64,000 bases of DNA from Vibrio sp. STUT-A11 (GCF_026000435.1 NZ_AP026763.1:434001-498000), one strand, 5' to 3'; positions 49,393-59,546 are shown, counted from the first letter of the stretch. Notes: a model not told the origin generated them from the letters alone. Program-made: numbers and translations.

Positions 49393-51387
49393 ATGTCGTC
49401 TCGTAAACATCTTGCCAATGCAATCCGTGCTCTAAGCATGGATGGTGTTCAACAAGCTAACTCAGGTCACCCAGGTGCACCTATGGGTATGGCTGATATC
49501 GCTGAAGTTCTTTGGCGCTCTCACCTAAACCACAACCCATCTAACCCAGAATGGGCTGATCGTGACCGTTTTGTACTTTCAAACGGCCACGGATCAATGC
49601 TGATTTACTCGCTACTACACCTAACGGGTTATGAGCTATCAATCGACGATCTGAAAAACTTCCGTCAGCTTCATTCAAAAACTCCGGGTCACCCAGAGTA
49701 CGGCTACGCACCAGGTATCGAGACAACAACAGGTCCTCTAGGTCAAGGCATTACTAACGCAGTTGGTATGGCAATGGCTGAAAAAGCACTTGCTGCCCAG
49801 TTCAACAAAGAAGGCCACGACATCGTTGACCACTTCACTTATGCGTTCTTAGGTGATGGCTGTCTGATGGAAGGTATCTCGCACGAGGCTTGTTCTTTGG
49901 CGGGTACACTAGGTCTTGGCAAACTGATCGCGTTCTGGGATGACAACGGCATTTCTATCGATGGTCACCTAGAAGGCTGGTTCTCTGACGATACGCCTAA
50001 GCGTTTCGAAGCGTACGGCTGGCACGTAATTCCTGCAGTAGACGGTCACGATCCTGAAGCGATCAATGCTGCAATCGAAGCGGCAAAAGCAGACCCTCGC
50101 CCTACGTTAATCTGTACTAAGACGATCATTGGTTTCGGCTCTCCTAACAAGTCTGGCTCTCATGACTGTCACGGTGCTCCGCTAGGCCAGGACGAAGTTC
50201 AAGCGGCACGTGAGTACCTTGGTTGGGAATTTGGTCCATTTGAAATCCCAGCAGACGTATACGCAGAGTGGGATGCAATCGAGACTGGCGCGGCAAAAGA
50301 AGCAGCTTGGAACGAGAAGTTTGACGCTTACGCTGCAGCTTACCCTGCAGAAGCGGCAGAGCTTAAGCGTCGTCTAAACGGTGAGCTACCTGCACAGTGG
50401 GAAGAGAAAGCGAACCAAATCATTGCGAATCTTCAAGCTAACCCAGCGAACATTGCGTCACGTAAAGCATCGCAAAATGCACTAGAAGCGTTTGGTCAAA
50501 TGCTTCCTGAATTCATGGGCGGCTCTGCAGACCTTGCGCCTTCTAACCTGACAATGTGGTCTGGTTCTAAATCTCTAGAAGCGGAAGACTTCTCGGGTAA
50601 CTACATTCACTACGGTGTGCGTGAATTCGGTATGACAGCGATCATGAACGGTATCGCGCTACACGGCGGTTTCGTTCCTTACGGTGCAACATTCCTAATG
50701 TTCATGGAATACGCGCGTAACGCAATGCGCATGGCTGCTCTGATGAAAGTTCAGAACATCCAGGTTTACACGCACGATTCTATCGGTCTTGGCGAAGATG
50801 GCCCAACTCACCAACCCGTTGAGCAAATGGCTTCTCTACGTCTGACTCCAAACATGAGCACATGGCGTCCATGTGACCAGGTTGAATCAGCAGTGGCTTG
50901 GAAACTAGCGATTGAACGTAAAGATGCACCAACAGCACTTATCTTCTCTCGTCAGAACCTGGCACAACAAGAGCGTACTGCAGAGCAAGTTGCAGACATC
51001 GCGAAAGGTGCTTACATTCTGAAAGATTGCGCAGGCAAGCCAGAGCTTATCCTTATCGCAACAGGTTCAGAAGTTGAGCTAGCGGTTGAAGCAGCAGCGC
51101 AGCTAACGGCAGAAGGCAAGCAAGTACGTGTTGTTTCAATGCCATCAACCGATGCATTCGACAAACAAGACGCCGCTTACCGTGAAGCAGTACTACCATC
51201 AGACGTGACTGCACGTATCGCTATCGAAGCGGGCATCGCAGACTTCTGGTACAAGTACGTTGGCTTCGACGGTCGCATCATCGGTATGACCACCTTTGGT
51301 GAATCTGCACCTGCAGGCGAACTGTTCAAGATGTTCGGTTTCACTACTGAAAATGTAGTAAACACAGCAAAAGAGTTGTTAGCGTAA
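49393..51387 (+). CDS. tkt: Transketolase
   Basis: TPP enzyme moving two-carbon units in the pentose phosphate pathway. 664 aa. TPP motif GDGCLMEG...WDDNGIS near residues 155-190, and the pyrimidine-binding domain with GEDGPTHQPVEQ. AGGAG precedes the ATG. Codon choice looks like that of a highly expressed gene. Divergent from metK; epd/pgk/fba follow. Confidence 0.98.
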   Translation: MSSRKHLANAIRALSMDGVQQANSGHPGAPMGMADIAEVLWRSHLNHNPSNPEWADRDRFVLSNGHGSMLIYSLLHLTGYELSIDDLKNFRQLHSKTPGHPEYGYAPGIETTTGPLGQGITNAVGMAMAEKALAAQFNKEGHDIVDHFTYAFLGDGCLMEGISHEACSLAGTLGLGKLIAFWDDNGISIDGHLEGWFSDDTPKRFEAYGWHVIPAVDGHDPEAINAAIEAAKADPRPTLICTKTIIGFGSPNKSGSHDCHGAPLGQDEVQAAREYLGWEFGPFEIPADVYAEWDAIETGAAKEAAWNEKFDAYAAAYPAEAAELKRRLNGELPAQWEEKANQIIANLQANPANIASRKASQNALEAFGQMLPEFMGGSADLAPSNLTMWSGSKSLEAEDFSGNYIHYGVREFGMTAIMNGIALHGGFVPYGATFLMFMEYARNAMRMAALMKVQNIQVYTHDSIGLGEDGPTHQPVEQMASLRLTPNMSTWRPCDQVESAVAWKLAIERKDAPTALIFSRQNLAQQERTAEQVADIAKGAYILKDCAGKPELILIATGSEVELAVEAAAQLTAEGKQVRVVSMPSTDAFDKQDAAYREAVLPSDVTARIAIEAGIADFWYKYVGFDGRIIGMTTFGESAPAGELFKMFGFTTENVVNTAKELLA

Positions 51388-51404
51388 TAAAATACGTGGA
51401 TGAA

Positions 51405-51432
51405 AAACCGGGCAGAGATGCTCGGTTTTTTT
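51405..51432 (+). terminator. Terminator after tkt
   Basis: AACCGGGCA/TGCTCGGTT (one G-T) with a T run of seven. Confidence 0.88.
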
Positions 51433-51529
51433 ATGCGTACAGTGTCGGTAATAGACACTTACTTGATGCGTTTTTGTTTGTCATCGGGTACTATTTGTGA
51501 CACGAAATTTCAGGTAAGGCGAGGGATAG

Positions 51530-52579
51530 ATGCTAAAGGTTGCGATCAATGGATTTGGGCGTATAGGTCGTAATGTTCTGCGAGCTGTGTATGAAAGCGG
51601 CAAACATCAGCAGATCAAGGTGGTTGCGGTAAACGAGCTGGCTCAGCCTGAAGCGATGGCGCACTTACTGCAGTATGACACCAGCCATGGTCGTTTTGGC
51701 AAAAAGATCTCTCATGACCAAGAGCATTTATACGTTCACCACAACTCATGCCATCAAGATGCTGGCGAATATGATGCCATCCGTATCTTACACCTAGCCG
51801 ACATTGAACTTCTTCCTTGGCGTGACCTCGAAGTAGACATTGTATTAGATTGTACGGGGGTCTATGGCTGCAAAGCTGACGGCTTAGCGCATATAGAAGC
51901 GGGTGCTAAAAAAGTACTGTTTTCCCACCCTGGGGCAGCTGACATCGATAACACTATTATCTACGGTGTTAACCACGAAACCCTTAAAGATGAACATGTC
52001 GTTGTTTCTAATGGCTCCTGCACGACAAACTGTATCGTTCCTATCATCAAAGTTTTAGATGAAGCGTTCGGAATTGAGTCTGGCACCATTACGACTATCC
52101 ATTCATCCATGAACGATCAACAGGTCATCGACGCTTACCATAGCGATTTACGTCGTACACGTGCTGCAAGCCAGTCTATCATTCCCGTTGACACCAAGTT
52201 GCATAAGGGTATTGAAAGAATCTTCCCGAAATTTTCTAACAAATTTGAAGCAATTTCCGTTCGCGTTCCGACAGTTAACGTTACTGCAATGGATTTAAGT
52301 GTCACAATTAGTACAAATGTGAAAGTTAATGACGTAAATCAAACCATTGTTAACGCATCTCAGTGTACATTACATGACATTGTTGACTATACTGAATCGC
52401 CACTCGTTTCCATCGATTTTAATCACGACCCCCATAGTGCGATTGTGGATGGAACTCAAACAAGAGTGAGTAACGGGCAGCTAGTAAAAATGCTCGTATG
52501 GTGCGATAACGAATGGGGCTTTGCTAATCGGATGCTGGATACCGCTTTAGCAATGCAAGCCGCTCCCCGTCATAATTGA
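51530..52579 (+). CDS. epd: D-erythrose-4-phosphate dehydrogenase
   Basis: GAPDH-like NAD enzyme that oxidises erythrose 4-phosphate for pyridoxal phosphate synthesis. 349 aa with NGFGRIGRNVLRA Rossmann start and catalytic Cys in SNGSCTTNC near residue 163. Chosen over gapA by its tkt-epd-pgk-fba context and EPD-type sequence. A small hairpin without T run follows at 52582-52602. Confidence 0.93.
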   Translation: MLKVAINGFGRIGRNVLRAVYESGKHQQIKVVAVNELAQPEAMAHLLQYDTSHGRFGKKISHDQEHLYVHHNSCHQDAGEYDAIRILHLADIELLPWRDLEVDIVLDCTGVYGCKADGLAHIEAGAKKVLFSHPGAADIDNTIIYGVNHETLKDEHVVVSNGSCTTNCIVPIIKVLDEAFGIESGTITTIHSSMNDQQVIDAYHSDLRRTRAASQSIIPVDTKLHKGIERIFPKFSNKFEAISVRVPTVNVTAMDLSVTISTNVKVNDVNQTIVNASQCTLHDIVDYTESPLVSIDFNHDPHSAIVDGTQTRVSNGQLVKMLVWCDNEWGFANRMLDTALAMQAAPRHN

Positions 52580-52844
52580 CGGCGCAGCGTTGTTGACTGC
52601 GCAAATTCACCCTAATCACATAGTACCGCTATGCTCATAGGACTGAATTTACTTGTCGCCTAGCTGCACCGACACCTATTTAGGGGGGACAGCAATTATG
52701 CGGCGAGGAGAAATATTTATTTTTAACCTTGAAATAAATATTGAATGTCTCCATATTCTATAACCAGTTTGAAGAATTAACAGGCTTGGCAGGGTTGCCG
52801 AGTTTTCAAAAACTTTAATTTTTAAATATTTGAGAGGACACAAC

Positions 52845-54005
52845 ATGTCTGTAATCAAGATGACTGACCTGGATCTTGCAGGTAAACGTGTATTTATCCG
52901 TGCTGACTTAAACGTGCCAGTAAAAGACGGAAAAGTAACTTCTGATGCACGTATCATCGCATCTCTTCCAACTATTAAGCACTGCCTAGAAGCAGGCGCT
53001 AAAGTAATGGTTACTTCTCACCTAGGTCGCCCAACTGAAGGTGAATACGCTGAAGAGTTCTCTCTACAACCTGTTGTTAACTACCTAAACGACGCACTAG
53101 ATTGCGAAGTTAAGCTAGCAAAAGACTACCTAGATGGCCTAGAGCTAAACGCTGGTGAACTTGTTGTTCTAGAAAACGTTCGCTTCAACAAAGGCGAAAA
53201 GAAAAACGAAGAAGAGCTATCTAAGAAATACGCAGCACTATGTGACGTATTCGTAATGGATGCATTCGGTACGGCTCACCGTGCTCAAGCGTCAACTCAC
53301 GGCGTTGGTATGCACGCTCCAGTAGCTTGTGCTGGTCCTCTACTAGCAAACGAACTAGACGCACTAGGCAAAGCAATGGACAACCCAGCTCGTCCAATGG
53401 TTGCTATCGTAGGTGGTTCAAAAGTTTCTACTAAACTGACTGTTCTTGAGTCTCTATCTAAAATCGCTGACCAGCTTGTTGTTGGTGGCGGTATCGCAAA
53501 CACATTCATCGCAGCTGCTGGCCACAACGTTGGTAAGTCTCTATACGAAGCAGACCTAGTAGACACAGCTAAGAAGCTAATGGATGAGTGTGCAATTCCA
53601 GTAGCAACTGACGTTGCATGTGCGAAAGCATTCGATGAAAACGCAGAAGCTGAAATCAAAGACGTTTCTGAAGTTCAAGACGACGACATGATCTTCGACC
53701 TTGGCCCTGACTCAACAGCGGCACTAGCTGAGATTCTTAAAAACGCGAAAACTATCCTTTGGAACGGTCCAGTAGGTGTGTTCGAATTCAAGAACTTCGA
53801 AGCTGGTACTAAAGGTATCTCTGAAGCTATCGCAACTTCTGAAGGCTTCTCTGTTGCAGGTGGTGGTGACACGCTAGCAGCTATCGACAAGTTCGGTATC
53901 AAAGCTGACGTATCTTACATCTCTACTGGTGGTGGCGCTTTCCTTGAGTTCGTAGAAGGTAAAGTTCTTCCTGCAGTAGAAATGCTAGAAGCACGCGCTA
54001 AGTAA
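52845..54005 (+). CDS. pgk: Phosphoglycerate kinase
   Basis: Glycolytic kinase interconverting 1,3-bisphosphoglycerate and 3-phosphoglycerate. 386 aa (E. coli 387) from ATG 52845 with GAGAGGA upstream. RADLNVPVKDG at the start and the GGGDTLAAI nucleotide loop near the end. Very strongly biased codon use. 265 bp after epd. Confidence 0.98.
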   Translation: MSVIKMTDLDLAGKRVFIRADLNVPVKDGKVTSDARIIASLPTIKHCLEAGAKVMVTSHLGRPTEGEYAEEFSLQPVVNYLNDALDCEVKLAKDYLDGLELNAGELVVLENVRFNKGEKKNEEELSKKYAALCDVFVMDAFGTAHRAQASTHGVGMHAPVACAGPLLANELDALGKAMDNPARPMVAIVGGSKVSTKLTVLESLSKIADQLVVGGGIANTFIAAAGHNVGKSLYEADLVDTAKKLMDECAIPVATDVACAKAFDENAEAEIKDVSEVQDDDMIFDLGPDSTAALAEILKNAKTILWNGPVGVFEFKNFEAGTKGISEAIATSEGFSVAGGGDTLAAIDKFGIKADVSYISTGGGAFLEFVEGKVLPAVEMLEARAK

Positions 54006-54011
54006 TTAAAG

Positions 54012-54040
54012 CAAAGCGGGGGAGTTATTCTCCCGCTTTG
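54012..54040 (+). terminator. Hairpin after pgk
   Basis: CAAAGCGGGGGAG against CTCCCGCTTTG with a short loop, then TTGTTTG. The weak T run may let part of the transcripts reach fba. Confidence 0.65.
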
Positions 54041-54090
54041 TTGTTTGCTGCAACGTGTGAGGAACTCTGCTAAAATAGCCTCAGTTGTGA

Positions 54091-54102
54091 GCAAACGTTT
54101 GC
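54091..54102. promoter_or_regulatory. LacI-family operator-like palindrome before fba
   Basis: GCAAACGTTTGC is a perfect 12-bp palindrome equal to the PurR core and similar to other LacI/GalR sites such as Cra. It lies 58 bp before the fba ATG, just downstream of a TAAAAT hexamer that could be a -10. Confidence 0.5.
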
Positions 54103-54159
54103 AAGATTTTCAACTTAACAAGTTTTGTTTAAAAACGACAGATAAATAGGATTACATCC

Positions 54160-55236
54160 ATGTCTAAGATCTTCGACTTCGTAAAACCAGGTGTTATCTC
54201 TGGCGATGACGTTCAGAAAGTTTTTGCAGTAGCGAAAGAAAACAACTTCGCTCTACCAGCTGTAAACGTTGTAGGTACTGACTCTGTAAACGCAGTACTA
54301 GAAGCAGCAGCTAAAGTTAAAGCTCCAGTTGTTGTTCAGTTCTCTAACGGCGGCGCAGCTTTCTTTGCTGGTAAAGGCGTGAAACTTGAAGGTCAGGGTC
54401 CTCAAATCCTTGGCGCTGTAGCTGGTGCTAAATACGTTCACGCTGTGGCTGAAGCTTACGGTGTGCCAGTAATTCTACACACTGACCACGCTGCTAAGAA
54501 ACTTCTACCTTGGATCGACGGTCTTCTAGATGCTGGTGAAGAGCACTTCGCTCAAACTGGTAAGCCACTATTCTCTTCTCACATGATTGACCTTTCTGAA
54601 GAGTCTCTAGAAGAAAACATCGAAATCTGTGCTAAATACCTAGAGCGTATGGCTAAGATGAACATGACTCTAGAGATCGAACTAGGTTGTACTGGTGGTG
54701 AAGAAGACGGCGTAGATAACTCTGACATGGACGCATCTGAGCTTTACACTTCTCCAGAAGACGTTGCTTACGCATACGAGAAACTAAACGCAGTTAGCCC
54801 ACGTTTCACTATCGCAGCATCTTTCGGTAACGTACACGGTGTTTACAAGCCAGGTAACGTTGTTCTTACTCCAACTATCCTACGTGACTCTCAAGCACAC
54901 GTTTCTGAGAAATTCGGTCTACCAGCGAACTCTCTAAACTTCGTATTCCACGGTGGTTCTGGTTCTTCTCAAGAAGAAATCCAAGAGTCTATCGGCTACG
55001 GTGTTATCAAAATGAACATCGATACTGATACACAGTGGGCAACTTGGGATGGTATCCGTAAGTACGAAGCTGAAAACCACGATTACCTACAAGGTCAAAT
55101 CGGTAACCCAACTGGCGAAGACGCACCAAACAAGAAGTACTACGATCCTCGCGTATGGCTACGTGCTGGCCAAGCTTCAATGGTTGCTCGTCTAGAGCAA
55201 GCATTTGCTGACCTTAACGCAGTAGACGTACTATAA
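54160..55236 (+). CDS. fba: Class II fructose-bisphosphate aldolase
   Basis: Zinc-dependent aldolase cleaving fructose 1,6-bisphosphate. 358 aa with HTDHAAK (zinc His and catalytic Asp near 108-111), ELGCTGGEEDGVD, and FHGGSGSSQEE. Third glycolytic gene of the cluster, with its own possible promoter in the 154-bp gap. Confidence 0.98.
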   Translation: MSKIFDFVKPGVISGDDVQKVFAVAKENNFALPAVNVVGTDSVNAVLEAAAKVKAPVVVQFSNGGAAFFAGKGVKLEGQGPQILGAVAGAKYVHAVAEAYGVPVILHTDHAAKKLLPWIDGLLDAGEEHFAQTGKPLFSSHMIDLSEESLEENIEICAKYLERMAKMNMTLEIELGCTGGEEDGVDNSDMDASELYTSPEDVAYAYEKLNAVSPRFTIAASFGNVHGVYKPGNVVLTPTILRDSQAHVSEKFGLPANSLNFVFHGGSGSSQEEIQESIGYGVIKMNIDTDTQWATWDGIRKYEAENHDYLQGQIGNPTGEDAPNKKYYDPRVWLRAGQASMVARLEQAFADLNAVDVL

Positions 55237-55257
55237 TTCGATTGAATTAAAGTTGAT

Positions 55258-55287
55258 GAAAACCCGCTCATTGAGCGGGTTTTTTTA
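55258..55287 (+). terminator. Terminator after fba
   Basis: AACCCGCTCA/TGAGCGGGTT hairpin followed by seven T. Confidence 0.92.
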
Positions 55288-55687
55288 TATCTTCATTCAG
55301 GTATCTGTCTAGATTTATAGCTCGTCCTATTCCTATCGAGCCAAAACCATCACTGGTAAATTTATCAATAGAAAAGCTTGTATATAGTTTGTATACAATA
55401 GGTTGCTTTTTGTACTGCGTGTTTGGATTTAGGTAATAAAAGTAGCGAAATAGGATAGCATTGCGTAATCTGTAACAGGCCGATATAGGAAAACTCTGAT
55501 AACGTGTTGTTTTGCATCTCTTTGCGAAATTCTGACTTTGCAAAACTTCAAAGTTAATATATCGTGCCAAAATTCTGACACTGTTCAGTTTTACAATAGT
55601 GATATTGTGACAGATAAGAGCCTATAAAAGACAAGGTTCACATAGAAACGGCAATTGGTTTTATATCTTGATTTGAGGATAAGTATT
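55288..55687. other. Intergenic fba-mscS
   Basis: 400 bp AT-rich. A 100-codon minus-strand frame at 55268-55570 begins with TTG, has no ribosome site and overlaps the fba terminator, so I do not count it as a gene. The mscS promoter must lie here but no clear hexamers stand out. Confidence 0.5.
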
Positions 55688-56554
55688 ATGGCAGGTGAGT
55701 CGGTGGATATCGATAACACAATAACGAATGGGCTGAGTAGCGCTGAGCATTGGCTTTCGAGCAACTCAGACCTTCTCGTTCAGTATGGTGTAAACATTAT
55801 TTCAGCACTGATTATTCTATTTATCGGTAATATTATCGTTAAAGCAGTTGCTGGTAGTGTGGCAAAAGTACTTGAAAAGAAAAACATGGATAAGGCGGTC
55901 GTTGAATTTATTCACGGTCTTGTTCGTTACTTGTTATTCGTGATTGTTCTTATTGCTGCTCTTGGTCGTGTTGGGGTTCAAACTGCCTCTGTTGTTGCTG
56001 TAATTGGTGCAGCAGGCCTGGCGGTTGGTCTTGCTCTGCAAGGGTCGCTATCAAACTTTGCCGCAGGTGTGCTTATTGTAGCGTTCCGTCCATTTAAGTC
56101 TGGCGATTATGTTGAGATTGGTGGTGTTGCAGGTAGTGTTGAAGCAATTCAAATTTTCCAAACGATTCTAAAAACACCTGATAACAAAATGGTTGTCGTG
56201 CCTAACTCTTCTGTCATTGGTGGTGCAATCACTAACTACTCTCGCCACGCGACTCGTCGTGTCGATCTAGTGATTGGTGTTTCTTACAAAGCGGATCTTC
56301 AGCTAACCAAGAAAGTTATCCGTGAGACGCTGGAAAAAGACGCTCGAATTCTTAAAAACCCTGATATTACGATTGGTGTATTAGCTCTGGCTGATTCTTC
56401 TGTAAACTTCGTAGTACGTCCTTGGGTTAAGACTGAAGATTACTGGGGTGTTTATTTTGATGCGATGCAAGGCATCAAAGAAGCTCTGGATGCAAATGGC
56501 ATCGAAATTCCATTCCCACAAATGGATGTTCACCTGAACAAAGTAGAAGCGTAA
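55688..56554 (+). CDS. mscS: Small-conductance mechanosensitive channel
   Basis: Homoheptameric channel that opens on hypo-osmotic shock. 288 aa (E. coli 286) from ATG 55688 with GAGGA upstream. Three TM helices, the pore-lining TM3 rich in Gly/Ala (VVAVIGAAGLAVGLALQGSLSN), then the beta domain with PFKSGDYVEIGG. Neighbour of fba and argO as in E. coli. Confidence 0.97.
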   Translation: MAGESVDIDNTITNGLSSAEHWLSSNSDLLVQYGVNIISALIILFIGNIIVKAVAGSVAKVLEKKNMDKAVVEFIHGLVRYLLFVIVLIAALGRVGVQTASVVAVIGAAGLAVGLALQGSLSNFAAGVLIVAFRPFKSGDYVEIGGVAGSVEAIQIFQTILKTPDNKMVVVPNSSVIGGAITNYSRHATRRVDLVIGVSYKADLQLTKKVIRETLEKDARILKNPDITIGVLALADSSVNFVVRPWVKTEDYWGVYFDAMQGIKEALDANGIEIPFPQMDVHLNKVEA

Positions 56555-56577
56555 TCAAAGCGAATTTCTATTTAGAG

Positions 56578-56607
56578 AGCGAGGCAAATTTGCCTCGCTT
56601 TTTTTAT
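56578..56607 (+). terminator. Terminator after mscS
   Basis: AGCGAGGCAAA/TTTGCCTCGCT with a T run of seven, between convergent genes. Confidence 0.9.
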
Positions 56608-56656
56608 GCATAGTAGAGAAGCTGATGTAGATTAAGCTGCTGCATAACGAGAGCTA

Positions 56657-57286
56657 TCACCAGTATTTGGTTATCAATTCGCTCGCTAAAACATAGGCGA
56701 TAGCAAACATCATCAATGCCACACCAATATCTATACCTTTCTTCACCTTAGGCTTAGATAGTGTTGGTCCCAATTTGGCTGCTCCCAGAGACAGGGTAAA
56801 GAACCACACAAAAGAGGCCATGATTGTACCGAGAGCAAAGGCGATACGGTCGTGACCTTCAAACTGACCGCCAATAGAGCCAAGAATCACGACGGTGTCT
56901 AAGTACAGGTGCGGGTTTAATACCGTTACCGCAAGTGCGCCGAGAATCACTGTTCGACGACCACGTGCTATAACTTCCCCTTGAGTTTCTGATCCCTTTT
57001 CTGATTTGAATGCACTTTTCAGTGACAGGTAGCCATAGACACTGAGAAACGCGATACCGCCGACTGTTACTGAAGTAAGCAGTATTTCATTTTTTGATAA
57101 AACTGCACCACCACCAAAAATACCTAAAGAAATAAACAGCACATCCAGAATGCTGCAGATAGTTGCGGTAGTGAGATGGTGATTACGTTTGATGCCTTGA
57201 TTCAAGACATACGCATTTTGTGCTCCAATCGGAATGATCATTGATGCACCTAATCCAAATCCTTGCAATACAACCCAAAAGCTCAC
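56657..57286 (-). CDS. argO: Arginine exporter of the LysE/ArgO family
   Basis: 209 aa inner-membrane exporter with about six TM segments. GASMIIPIGAQNAYVLNQG near the N-terminus and LNPHLYLDTVVILGSIGGQ are diagnostic for ArgO/LysE. Divergent from argP, which activates it in E. coli. Confidence 0.94.
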   Translation of the reverse strand: MSFWVVLQGFGLGASMIIPIGAQNAYVLNQGIKRNHHLTTATICSILDVLFISLGIFGGGAVLSKNEILLTSVTVGGIAFLSVYGYLSLKSAFKSEKGSETQGEVIARGRRTVILGALAVTVLNPHLYLDTVVILGSIGGQFEGHDRIAFALGTIMASFVWFFTLSLGAAKLGPTLSKPKVKKGIDIGVALMMFAIAYVLASELITKYW

Positions 57287-57417
57287 AACTCACCTCTAAA
57301 ATAGTTATTAAAATCACGAACAGGAGCAAGATAAAGGCTTTAGCTAAATAAGTATAATTAATGATTTTAATATATTATTAGTAAGGCTTATTTGTCCGAT
57401 GTTAATAGGGGATTTTC

Positions 57418-58314
57418 ATGCGAGGACTGGATTACAAGTGGATAGAAGCGCTTGATGCCGTAGTCTATCAAGGAAGCTTCGAGCGAGCTGCAGAGAGCCT
57501 TTATGTCTCTCAATCCGCTATTTCTCAACGAATTAAACAGTTAGAAAAATTTCTTGCTCAACCGGTACTGATTCGTGAACAGCCACCTAAGCCGACACCA
57601 ATAGGTAAGAAGTTGCTCGGACTGTATCGTCGAGTTCGTTTGCTGGAACATGAAATTTTACCTGAGCTAACAAATGACACCACAACACGACCTGTCCAGC
57701 TGTCATTGGCGACCAACGCCGACAGTTTAGCTACATGGTTATTACCAGCCTTGCAAGATGTGATGAAAACGCGCCAAGTCGAGTTAAAACTCGCGATTTA
57801 TGGTGAATCTCGCTCGATTGAGAAGCTAAGAAGTGGTGAAGTTGCAGGAGCCATCAGTCTGGAATCTCAGGCTATTCCAGGCTGTCGAGCGGACTATTTA
57901 GGCCGTATCGATTATGTCTGCGTGGCAAACCCTGAATTTTATCAACGCTACTTTTCGGCTGGGGTAAATAATAAAACGCTCGCCGAGGCTCCGGCGGTTT
58001 CTTACGATCAATACGACGAGCTGCACAAGAAGTTTCTGACGGAACACTTTAATGTGCGCCCTGACAGTGTCATCCATCATAATATCAGCAGTTCCGAAGC
58101 TTTCCTCAAAATGGCTTTAGCTGGCGTGGCTTATTGTTTGATTCCCCACCTACAGATTACCGACGAATTGGAACAGGGCTTATTGATTGATATCACGCCG
58201 GGTTTTTTGATGACCTATCGAATTTACTGGCATCACTGGCAATTGGAAACCGGTGTTTTGCAAGAAATCTCGCAGGCAATCGTCGGCTATGCTCAACGTC
58301 ATTTACCGCAGTAG
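57418..58314 (+). CDS. argP: LysR-type regulator ArgP (IciA)
   Basis: 298 aa. HTH at residues 1-60 (FERAAESLYVSQSAISQRIKQLE), then a LysR effector domain. MRGLDYKWIEALDAVVYQGSF is the conserved ArgP start. It senses arginine/lysine and controls argO, which lies divergently 131 bp away. Confidence 0.95.
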   Translation: MRGLDYKWIEALDAVVYQGSFERAAESLYVSQSAISQRIKQLEKFLAQPVLIREQPPKPTPIGKKLLGLYRRVRLLEHEILPELTNDTTTRPVQLSLATNADSLATWLLPALQDVMKTRQVELKLAIYGESRSIEKLRSGEVAGAISLESQAIPGCRADYLGRIDYVCVANPEFYQRYFSAGVNNKTLAEAPAVSYDQYDELHKKFLTEHFNVRPDSVIHHNISSSEAFLKMALAGVAYCLIPHLQITDELEQGLLIDITPGFLMTYRIYWHHWQLETGVLQEISQAIVGYAQRHLPQ

Positions 58315-58453
58315 AATGCAACAACAATGACGTTAACGCGTACCTCTTGCATTAATTTGGTTAAAAATCACACCAAAGTTACACAGTCAAAGTTATGTTA
58401 GAAGTGAATGAGGGTGGTTGGATAATCGTCGAAAATTCCTATTATCAAGCATT

Positions 58454-58722
58454 ATATACCCAAATAACCTCGAGATGCTTGGTTCAGCGAGAGTGACTTG
58501 GCTCTCAGACGCGGCAACGATTTGAAGATCTAGTGGTTCTAAATCAAAAATCGTTAACAAAGTCTGTGAGTCAAGACAACTCGCCCTTCGGGAGCGTGTC
58601 ACTGACACAATTTCTGCGTCAAATAACTTGGAAAGAGCTTGCTATTCCGCTTCATTATTTTCCTTGAACTAGTATCAGTGACAACGCTCTGAATCCTGCA
58701 TCTTGAAGTCATTTGGGTATAT
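58454..58722. mobile_element. 269-bp MITE-like element
   Basis: Both ends carry ATATACCCAAAT; the 25-bp terminal inverted repeats match at 22 positions by hand count. The interior has no open frame for a transposase and includes a CTCGCCCTTCGGGAGCG hairpin. It lies between argP and the SIMPL gene. Confidence 0.7.
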
Positions 58723-58831
58723 GCTCAAGCCGTTATGAGTGTTTGAGTATTACCCCTGGTGACTTCGGTAGTGCTAACTACTGTAGGATCGCTTTTGGGA
58801 CATGTCTTTTATATATGGATGGATCTGTCGA

Positions 58832-59524
58832 ATGAAACTGTATTCGTGTTTGCTGGCTACTTTGCTCAGCCTTACCAGTGTTTCAGCCCTAGCTACTACA
58901 CCTGAATTTGCACACGTAACGACAACAGGTTATGGCGAGGTAATTGCAACGCCAGATATGGCGACTTTTTCGGTCAAAGTGGTGGATACTACGATGACTG
59001 CCGAGCAAGCAAAGCTGTCGGTGGATACGACTGTCGATGAGTTTTTGCAAAAACTGTCAGATGCAGGATTATCTAAAGACAGTATTACCAGTTCGAATCT
59101 GTACCTAGCTCCTCAATACCATTATCCAAAATCGGGTAAGGCTGAGCTGGTTGGTTATCGCGCTTCTCGCAGTATAAACGTCACGGTTAAGGATTTAGCC
59201 AACCTTAATCAGTACCTTGATATGGCAATACAAGCGGGTATTAATCAGGTTGATAATATTCAGCTTAAGGTGAGTAATCAGGCTGAGTATCAACAGAAAG
59301 CACGTCTGGCTGCGATCAAAGATGCCAGAGAAAGTGCGGCCTCTTTAGCTTCCGGCTTTGATAAGACTCTGGGGGATATCTGGCGGGTCAACTACAACAA
59401 CACTTACCCAACGCCAGTTTTAATGCGCTCTATGGCGATGGAAGGCAAGCAGAATGCCAATAGCTACCAGGATTCTACGATGGTAATTCGCGATCAGGTA
59501 GAGGTTATTTACAAGCTGAAATAG
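58832..59524 (+). CDS. yggE: SIMPL domain (DUF541) periplasmic protein
   Basis: 230 aa from ATG 58832 with a signal peptide (residues 1-21, ending SALA). The SIMPL/DUF541 domain starts at TTGYGEVIATPDMATF. E. coli YggE, also beside argP, lowers oxidative stress by an unknown mechanism. Start at 58802 would place ten residues before the signal peptide. Confidence 0.92.
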   Translation: MKLYSCLLATLLSLTSVSALATTPEFAHVTTTGYGEVIATPDMATFSVKVVDTTMTAEQAKLSVDTTVDEFLQKLSDAGLSKDSITSSNLYLAPQYHYPKSGKAELVGYRASRSINVTVKDLANLNQYLDMAIQAGINQVDNIQLKVSNQAEYQQKARLAAIKDARESAASLASGFDKTLGDIWRVNYNNTYPTPVLMRSMAMEGKQNANSYQDSTMVIRDQVEVIYKLK

Positions 59525-59546
59525 GTCGAATAACTAACCGATATAA

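Noticed and set aside
55268..55570. 100-codon minus-strand frame after fba
   Set aside because: TTG start, no ribosome site, overlap with the fba terminator. A small strain-specific protein is not excluded but not supported.
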